A stretch of DNA of 64,000 nt from Bacteroidota bacterium. GTDB taxonomy: Bacteria; Bacteroidota; Bacteroidia; Chitinophagales; Saprospiraceae. The notes under the pieces are model-generated. The model searched no databases. It saw only the letters and a list, made by a program, of their open reading frames with translations, and was not told the origin of the DNA. This document shows, in pieces, positions 57,581-64,000 of the stretch. The position numbers and the translations under genes are program-made. The stretch lies in assembly GCA_016124585.1 (NCBI GenBank), contig WGNL01000034.1, forward strand, positions 1 to 64,000. Direction: 5' to 3'. Position 1 is the stretch's first letter. Every line of letters begins with the position of its first letter.

Positions 57581-58096
57581 ATGAAACGCAGACGAGCCCT
57601 TCGGAATATTGTTATTTTATCCTCTGCAACTGCTTGGTTGCCCAGCTGTTGCTACGATCCACAGGTTGAAGTTTATGAGCGGATACCAATAAAATACTCA
57701 GAGCGAAAGTTTTTTGACGGGCTTGTGGAAGCGTTATTACCTACCGCTACAACAGGGTTGTCTTCCCCTGAATCGAGTTCAAATTTTATTTTGACTGTTT
57801 TGAATGACTGCCATTCCTCAAGTGACATCCAAAAATTTGTAGAAGGGCTGAGGGAGGTACGTGGGTTCGTTCGGCAAAATTTACAGGCTGATTCTATTAG
57901 TTCCAATTCCAAGGAAAGTTCGCAACTCTTTGATTTTTTTTCCAACCCTGCTGAGCATTCGGCTTCAGTGAAATATTTTTACGACACAACCCGCAATCTG
58001 GCGATTGAGCATTTTACTACTTCGGAGTATTATATGAAAAATGTGTTGAAGTGGGAGTTTGCCCCGGGTTACTTCAATGGATGTATTCCAGTTTGA
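57581..58096 (+). CDS. Gluconate 2-dehydrogenase subunit 3-like protein
   Basis: MKRRRALRNIVILSSATAWLPSCC...FFDGLVEALLPT; C-terminal KNVLKWEFAPGYFNGCIPV; adjacent to a GMC oxidoreductase. Confidence 0.75.
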   Translation: MKRRRALRNIVILSSATAWLPSCCYDPQVEVYERIPIKYSERKFFDGLVEALLPTATTGLSSPESSSNFILTVLNDCHSSSDIQKFVEGLREVRGFVRQNLQADSISSNSKESSQLFDFFSNPAEHSASVKYFYDTTRNLAIEHFTTSEYYMKNVLKWEFAPGYFNGCIPV

Positions 58097-58150
58097 GCAT
58101 AGGTTAGTATCTTACTAAGCGAACCATTTTTTCATCAAAAACAAATTGAG

Positions 58151-59848
58151 ATGCCTTATAATTCTGACCACCATTTTGACGCAATTGTCATTGGAGGTGG
58201 TATGACGGGAGGCTGGGCGGCTAAAGAACTTTGCGAAAAAGGCATAAAGACGTTGCTTTTGGAAAGGGGGAGAAATGTAGAGCATATCATAGATTATCCC
58301 ACCACTAGTATGCAGCCTTGGGAGTTTAAACATCGGAACCGAATACCATTTGAAATTGAAAAAGAAAACCCAGTGGTTAGCCGTTGCTATGCTTTCAAGG
58401 AAGATGCCATGCATTTTTTTGTGAAAGATACTGAACACCCCTACGTTCAGGATAAGCCATTTGATTGGATAAGAGGCTATCAAGTAGGGGGGAAATCCAT
58501 CATGTGGGCTCGTCAAGTACAACGCTGGAGTGATTTTGACTTTGAGGGACCAGCTAGGGATGGCTTTGCAGTGGATTGGCCCGTTCGTTACAAGGATTTA
58601 GAAAAGTGGTACGCGCATGTTGAACGATTTATTGGAGTCTCTGGCAATAAGGATGGGTTAGATACACTGCCTGATGGTGATTTTTTGAAGCCATTTGGAA
58701 TGAGCTGTGTTGAGGAATATTTTAGAGACAAGTTGAAGGGAAATTATAAGGATAGACATGTGATTTATGCCAGATGTGCTCATCTCACAGAGGAGCGTGA
58801 AATTTTCAAGAAACAAGGCCGGACACTTTGCCAAAGCCGAAATATCTGTCAACGAGGCTGTCCCTATGGAGGGTACTTCAATGCCAATTCTACCTTAATA
58901 CCTTGGGCCTTAAAGACTGGTAACCTTAAGCTTCAACCACATTCGGTGGTTCATTCCATAATTTTTGACGAGAAAGTGAACAGAGCTACCGGGGTGAGGG
59001 TGATACATTCGGAAACCATGGAAACAACGGAATATTTCGCCAAAATAATCTTCTTGAATGCAGCCACCCTAAATTCAAATTTGATTTTGTTAAATTCAAA
59101 ATCTGACCGCTTTCCTAATGGCCTTGGCAACGATTGTGGGCTTTTGGGCAAATTTGTCGGCTTCCATAATTATCGTGCAAAAATCTGGGCTAAACATGAT
59201 GGGCACAAAGAATTTAAAATGGAAGGACGGCGCCCAACCAGCTCCTACATTCCACGGTTTCGAAATGTTTACAAACAGGAAACAGATTTTTTAAGAGGGT
59301 ATGCCGCTACATTTTACACGGCAAGAAATATAAGAGTTAACAAAGACGGTTTTGGACAACAATTGACTGATAATTTACTTGGTAGTAATTCACTTGAAGG
59401 ATGGACAGTCGCATCTGGTATGATGGGTGAGACAATTCCAAAAAAATCAAATTTTGTGACATTGCATGATTCAGAAAAGGATAAATGGGGTATCCCTTTG
59501 CTTAGGGTTAACATAGAATACGATGACAACGATAGTAGGATGATTAAAGATTTCTTCGAGCAGTTCACGGAAATGTATGAGAAGGCTGGGTTTTCCGACA
59601 TTCAAACAAGGGATACAGAACAAGCACCAGGACTTGACATCCATGAAATGGGAGGGGTTCGAATGGGTAAAGACCCCAAATACTCCTTGCTGAACGAATG
59701 GAACCAATTGCATGCTTGCCCGAATGTGTATGTGACTGACGGTGCATGTATGACATCCATGTCAACCCAGAATCCTTCACTAACTTTTATGGCTTTGACA
59801 GCCCGAGCTGCAAACCACGCTGCTGAAACGCTAAAGACTGGCCACTAG
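58151..59848 (+). CDS. GMC-family oxidoreductase
   Basis: DAIVIGGGMTGGWAAKELCEKGIKTLLLERG; HEMGGVRMGKDPK; NVYVTDGACMTSMSTQNPSLTFMALTARAA. Confidence 0.92.
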   Translation: MPYNSDHHFDAIVIGGGMTGGWAAKELCEKGIKTLLLERGRNVEHIIDYPTTSMQPWEFKHRNRIPFEIEKENPVVSRCYAFKEDAMHFFVKDTEHPYVQDKPFDWIRGYQVGGKSIMWARQVQRWSDFDFEGPARDGFAVDWPVRYKDLEKWYAHVERFIGVSGNKDGLDTLPDGDFLKPFGMSCVEEYFRDKLKGNYKDRHVIYARCAHLTEEREIFKKQGRTLCQSRNICQRGCPYGGYFNANSTLIPWALKTGNLKLQPHSVVHSIIFDEKVNRATGVRVIHSETMETTEYFAKIIFLNAATLNSNLILLNSKSDRFPNGLGNDCGLLGKFVGFHNYRAKIWAKHDGHKEFKMEGRRPTSSYIPRFRNVYKQETDFLRGYAATFYTARNIRVNKDGFGQQLTDNLLGSNSLEGWTVASGMMGETIPKKSNFVTLHDSEKDKWGIPLLRVNIEYDDNDSRMIKDFFEQFTEMYEKAGFSDIQTRDTEQAPGLDIHEMGGVRMGKDPKYSLLNEWNQLHACPNVYVTDGACMTSMSTQNPSLTFMALTARAANHAAETLKTGH

Positions 59849-59856
59849 GGAAACCT

Positions 59857-61254
59857 TTATCTAGTTACATTCAGGCTAGTTGTAGTTCCTAAATTTGAAT
59901 TATTTCCACCCTTATATCGTAAAAAATAGCTGCCAGTTGGAAGTTGGCTGATATCAAGGGTTGGAGCATTTTCAAACTTTGATACCAACTTTCCATTTAC
60001 GTCATAAATCTCAATCTGAGCAATTGATTGGATTTCTGAACCAATTACCAACCAATTTGAGGCGGGGTTAGGGAAAACTGAAACAGTGGCATCTTCAAAT
60101 GCCCTGTTTTTCATTTTTACACTAATTGTTTTTGAATACTCAAATGAACCGGAATAATCCTCTTGTTTAAGTCGGTAATAGTTCACCCCAATTGCTGGGT
60201 CAACATGCGAAAAATGAAATTCAGCAAAATGTAAATTGTTGCCGTTTCCATTTACATAGCCGATATTTTTCCAAATCTTGCCATCCAGGCTGTGTTCAAT
60301 TTGAAATCCTTTATTGTCATTTTCGCTAGCTGTTGACCATTTTAGTTCTACCGTCTCTTCATTTGGTTTTGCACTGAAATCTAATAATTCGACGGGTAAA
60401 GCTTCAGAACTAATCTTTCCGGAATTAGCATTCCAGGTTATGCTTAAAGCCACGTTCATTGTAGCTGGGAAATTTGTGGTTGGTAACATCCCTGTCCGAC
60501 TTCCAAATTTGAATACGTTGTAAATTGAACCTGCTGGTGGCACATAACCACTTCCAAAAGTTACATTCACAACAGCATTTGTGAGCGTAACTTGGCTAGC
60601 AACTGCCACAGAATCATAATCAGTTCCGGCCTCAGTGCCACCTAGTTGCATATTGAAAACAGCGTTGGAAAAGTCTACATTTCCTGAAAAAGACATGGTT
60701 CCATATTTCACACCAGGAAAACCACTTGGTTCGATAGTGCCCTTTAAAACAGTGAAACCAGAAAAACTCCCTTTACCTTTCAGAGTTCCAAATTCATTGT
60801 TAAAATCCATCAAATTGATCAATGTCTTGATGCTGTAAACAGTATCGTAGTTTGTGATACTGCCTTGGTTCGTCATCGTTTCATAATTTTTTAGTGACCC
60901 ATTGTTAGAGATACTACCAGTATTGAGGATATCACCAAAATTTTCAATTGTGCCATAATTGTTGACTGTACCGTCAAACAAACTAGTGATACTAGAGTAC
61001 AAAGTAAGTGAGCCTCCCAATTGTATTGTCAGGGTTGACCCAAATTCAAAATTCAAGTTCTGATACGCTTGGCACAAACCAGTGATTTCAACTTCATCAC
61101 CGTACATTATTGTTTTGCCAGGATAACTTGGTACCCAATTGTAAGGGGCGGCATAATCTCCTGTTCCAATAAATGTGTAAACTTCTGCTTGACTAGGTAA
61201 AGAAAATAACAAACAAGATGCAGCTGTTAGTAATTGGATGAATTTACTCGTCAT
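59857..61254 (-). CDS. Secreted protein with T9SS type A sorting domain
   Basis: Signal peptide MTSKFIQLLTAASCLLFSLPSQA; C-terminus VSVFPNPASNWLVIGSE...LPTGSYFLRYKGG. Confidence 0.88.
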   Translation of the reverse strand: MTSKFIQLLTAASCLLFSLPSQAEVYTFIGTGDYAAPYNWVPSYPGKTIMYGDEVEITGLCQAYQNLNFEFGSTLTIQLGGSLTLYSSITSLFDGTVNNYGTIENFGDILNTGSISNNGSLKNYETMTNQGSITNYDTVYSIKTLINLMDFNNEFGTLKGKGSFSGFTVLKGTIEPSGFPGVKYGTMSFSGNVDFSNAVFNMQLGGTEAGTDYDSVAVASQVTLTNAVVNVTFGSGYVPPAGSIYNVFKFGSRTGMLPTTNFPATMNVALSITWNANSGKISSEALPVELLDFSAKPNEETVELKWSTASENDNKGFQIEHSLDGKIWKNIGYVNGNGNNLHFAEFHFSHVDPAIGVNYYRLKQEDYSGSFEYSKTISVKMKNRAFEDATVSVFPNPASNWLVIGSEIQSIAQIEIYDVNGKLVSKFENAPTLDISQLPTGSYFLRYKGGNNSNLGTTTSLNVTR

Positions 61255-61477
61255 GGGGGAAGATTTTAAGGTTGATGAATCGATTTTGATTAAGCTACAA
61301 AAACAAAATATGATTATCAAAAAATCATGCAACAATTAATTTCTGCTAAGCAAATCTTGCAAAAAAAAATAATTTCTTTAATAAAATTCGTAAAAAAAAC
61401 CATTTGCTTTAGTCTCAGCATATTTGTTGTTACCTTAGCCCCGAAACCTTTTTATTCACCACAAAACATTGTTTTCT

Positions 61478-61804
61478 ATGAGTAAATTTGATGAGATGAT
61501 GGCAAAATACTCAGATGCCTTGAAAGGTGTTAGTAAGAGTGCCATCGATGCAGACCAACTTACCAAAGTAGCTAAAGGGCTAGGTCCTTCCATTTACCTA
61601 AAGGATGCCTCTTTGGTATCTTGTTCTGACAAAACTGAGTTGGACAGGGTAAAGGCAAACTTCCTTACAAAGAAGTTAGGGATGACAGATGAGGCTGCCA
61701 TGGATGCTGCTGTCAAAAGCGTATGTGCAGAATATTCTGTTAACCAAAAGCACCGTGCAGTTTTTTACTATTTGCTTTTACAAAAGTTAGGTAAATCCCT
61801 GTAA
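61478..61804 (+). CDS. DUF2853 family protein
   Basis: MSKFDEMMAKYSDALKGVSKSAIDADQLTKVAKGLGPSIYLKDASLVSCSDKTEL. Confidence 0.8.
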   Translation: MSKFDEMMAKYSDALKGVSKSAIDADQLTKVAKGLGPSIYLKDASLVSCSDKTELDRVKANFLTKKLGMTDEAAMDAAVKSVCAEYSVNQKHRAVFYYLLLQKLGKSL

Positions 61805-61821
61805 ACACTCAGAGAAATTGA

Positions 61822-61860
61822 GAAATGGCTTGGCAATTAAATTTGCCAAGCCATTTTTAT
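61822..61860. terminator. Terminator between convergent genes
   Basis: aaatggcttggcaattaaatttgccaagccattttta. Confidence 0.82.
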
Positions 61861-63272
61861 TCAACTGAGTGGGTCAGTTTGATGATTTTCAGTCGATGGT
61901 TTCCCCCCAAAAAACGTCGGATAATCCTTTTTACTTCAGGGTTGCTATCAAAATGCTCAATGGCTTCCCTCAAACTCTCAAAATCATTTCCATCAACCTC
62001 TTCTAAGTTTACAAAACCATAACCTTGGTATTCGCCTCCTTCTACAAGAACAACAGCATTCTCATCAGGTGTTCGACCTTTGTCAATTAAAAAAAAATCC
62101 TGCTCTAAGAGGCTTTCATCCAAGGCAAGAAGGGCTGCTTGTGCTCGCTCATTGTATGATTTTGGTTTCTCCTCACCAATACAGGCTCCAAAACATTGCT
62201 TCAAATGATAATCAAAACATGGCCCAGAGCGGTCATCCAAATGACAATGGCGCAGGCAAAGGTTGAATCTTTTTTGTGCCCCCTTAAGCCAACCTTTTGC
62301 ATGGGCTAAGTCTTGGTAAGCTGATATAACATGTAAGTTTTTTCTTGTTTTCAATGTTGGTTTTGCCACATCAAAACAGAGGTAGCCTGCTTGGTTCTCA
62401 AAGGCATGAATCACGAATGGATACGACCGGACCTTTTGGGCACGATTGATAGAAGGGAGTAGTTTTTTTATTTCATGTGATTCTTTCAACAGTGCAACTA
62501 ATTCACTGCCAGTTTCTTCCCAAGAAACATCATCTACTTGTGCTTGAAGTTTAGCGGCTTTTTCCGTTTGGTTTGAAAAATGTTCAGCAATCCGTTTTTT
62601 TATGTTTCGGCTTTTGCCCACATACACTACATCACCATTTTCATTGTGAAAATAATACACACCACATGCTTCAGGTAAATTATGCATTTTTTCTACACTG
62701 AAATTTTTTGGAAGTTTAGACTCCTTCACACCAAGGTTTATCATTTTTTGTATCTCCTTGGTGGCTGAACCAGATTGGGCAAGAATTCGCTCAAATAAAT
62801 CCACGGTGGCTATCGTATCGCCCATCGCACGGTGCCTATCGCCTGCATTGAGCCCCATGCTAACGATAAGGTTGCCAAGGCTGTAACTCCGATAACCAGG
62901 AAAAACCTTCCTGGCCAAGCGCACAGTACAAAGCTGGCGGCGGGAGTAGGTGTAACCCAATCGCCTAAATTCTTCTTGAATAAAACTATAGTCAAATCGC
63001 ACGTTATGGGCAACAAATACAGCTCCTTCCGTCATTTCCACAACCTTTTTGGCTATCTCATAAAATCGAGGAGCTTTCATAACCATTTCATTCGAAATTC
63101 CCGTCAATTCCGTGATGCCATAAGGTATTGTTGTTTCAGGGTTTAGAAGTGTTTCAAAAGTTTCCAATACCTGCGTACCATTGTGTATGACAATGGCGAT
63201 TTCTGTAATTTTATCCTTTGCGGCACGGCCACCCGTGGTTTCTATATCAATTATGGCATATTTAGCCTCCAT
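61857..63272 (-). CDS. DnaQ-like 3'-5' exonuclease fused to GIY-YIG (UvrC N-terminal/Cho-like) nuclease
   Basis: MEAKYAIIDIETTGGRAAKDKITEIAIVIHNG (DEDD exonuclease) then LPEACGVYYFHNENGDVVYVGKSRNIKKRIAEHF (GIY-YIG). Confidence 0.9.
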   Translation of the reverse strand: MEAKYAIIDIETTGGRAAKDKITEIAIVIHNGTQVLETFETLLNPETTIPYGITELTGISNEMVMKAPRFYEIAKKVVEMTEGAVFVAHNVRFDYSFIQEEFRRLGYTYSRRQLCTVRLARKVFPGYRSYSLGNLIVSMGLNAGDRHRAMGDTIATVDLFERILAQSGSATKEIQKMINLGVKESKLPKNFSVEKMHNLPEACGVYYFHNENGDVVYVGKSRNIKKRIAEHFSNQTEKAAKLQAQVDDVSWEETGSELVALLKESHEIKKLLPSINRAQKVRSYPFVIHAFENQAGYLCFDVAKPTLKTRKNLHVISAYQDLAHAKGWLKGAQKRFNLCLRHCHLDDRSGPCFDYHLKQCFGACIGEEKPKSYNERAQAALLALDESLLEQDFFLIDKGRTPDENAVVLVEGGEYQGYGFVNLEEVDGNDFESLREAIEHFDSNPEVKRIIRRFLGGNHRLKIIKLTHSVE

Positions 63273-63294
63273 TGGTGAAGTAAAATCAAACAAA

Positions 63295-64000
63295 ATGATG
63301 GTAAAGTTAAAAACAATTGTTGCAATTCCGAGCTTGATGTTCTTCCTAGTGTTAGCTTGTGGCCAAAAAAGCAGCCAAACCAACAACGATATGCCAAAGA
63401 CCAAAGTTGAACATCAAGTAAGTGGTCAACCCGTTCCAGCAGCCGAAAGGGTAGGAGAATACCTGCCAATGTTGAAAGGCAAACGAATTGCTGCTGTTGT
63501 AAACCAGACTGCAATGGTCGGTCAAGTTCATCTCGTAGATACTCTGGTTCATTTGGGAATCAATTTGGTCAAAATATTAGCACCAGAGCACGGCTTGCGT
63601 GGTGCTGCAAGTGACGGTGAAACCATCAAAGACGGCAGAGACGTTTCAACAGGATTACCCATTGTATCGCTTTACGGAAGCAATAAAAAACCAACACAAG
63701 CTATGTTGGCTGATGTTGACCTGGTTTTCTTTGACATTCAGGATGTGGGTGCCCGGTTTTACACCTATATTTCTACGCTTTCTTATGTGATGGAAGCCTG
63801 TGCTGAACATAATGTTCCTTTGCTGGTGCTTGACCGCCCCAATCCAAATGGACATTATGTGGATGGCCCTGTTTTAAAAAAAACATTTTCCTCTTTCATT
63901 GGATTACATGAAATACCAGTAGTGTACGGTATGACAATTGGTGAATATGCTCGAATGGTGAACGGTGAGGGTTGGCTTTCAAATGGTATTCGTTGTAATT
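63295..64000 (+). CDS. DUF1343 / NamZ-like exo-beta-N-acetylmuramidase lipoprotein (truncated by window end)
   Basis: Signal with LVLACGQK lipobox; VVNQTAMVG, LAPEHGLRGAASDGE, LVFFDIQDVGARFYTYISTLSYVMEAC, VLDRPNPNG. Confidence 0.88.
   Translation, partial: MMVKLKTIVAIPSLMFFLVLACGQKSSQTNNDMPKTKVEHQVSGQPVPAAERVGEYLPMLKGKRIAAVVNQTAMVGQVHLVDTLVHLGINLVKILAPEHGLRGAASDGETIKDGRDVSTGLPIVSLYGSNKKPTQAMLADVDLVFFDIQDVGARFYTYISTLSYVMEACAEHNVPLLVLDRPNPNGHYVDGPVLKKTFSSFIGLHEIPVVYGMTIGEYARMVNGEGWLSNGIRCN

Noticed and set aside
61857-63272. DnaQ-GIY-YIG fusion as a novel nuclease
   Set aside because: Exonuclease-epsilon-like domains fused to UvrC N-terminal/Cho-like nucleases are a known architecture in bacteria.

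Overview
This is a Bacteroidota-type chromosomal window. The evidence is type IX secretion sorting domains, a PorP/SprF protein, a TonB-dependent receptor and TAnnTTTG promoters. It holds housekeeping genes (typA, gatC, pyrG, lpd, dnaA, tRNA-Ser, tRNA-Pro), an exopolysaccharide/glycan region at about 13.4-21.4 kb, and a single 3996-aa NRPS-PKS megasynthase at 22546-34536. The megasynthase reads A-PCP-sulfotransferase-KS-AT-ACP-aminotransferase-C-A-PCP-TE and is followed directly by its own Sfp-type PPTase. The most unusual signal is a set of short repeats spread through the window. They include heptanucleotide tandem repeats (CAATCCG, CACCAAT, GCAGTTG, CAATTTT, AAATCTG types), 33-bp palindromes with a 16-1-16 layout, and a 23-bp perfect inverted repeat. 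These occur between genes, at gene 3' ends, and in frame inside coding sequence, with about 14 islands in the first two thirds of the megasynthase and one in the TonB receptor. Other leads are a likely catalytically dead SF1-helicase-like protein, a pseudo-receiver/sugar-transferase fusion next to an intact response regulator, two candidate structured ncRNAs, a 21-bp tandem array, and an insertion-damaged cupin remnant at the left edge. All assignments come from reading the sequence; no searches were run.
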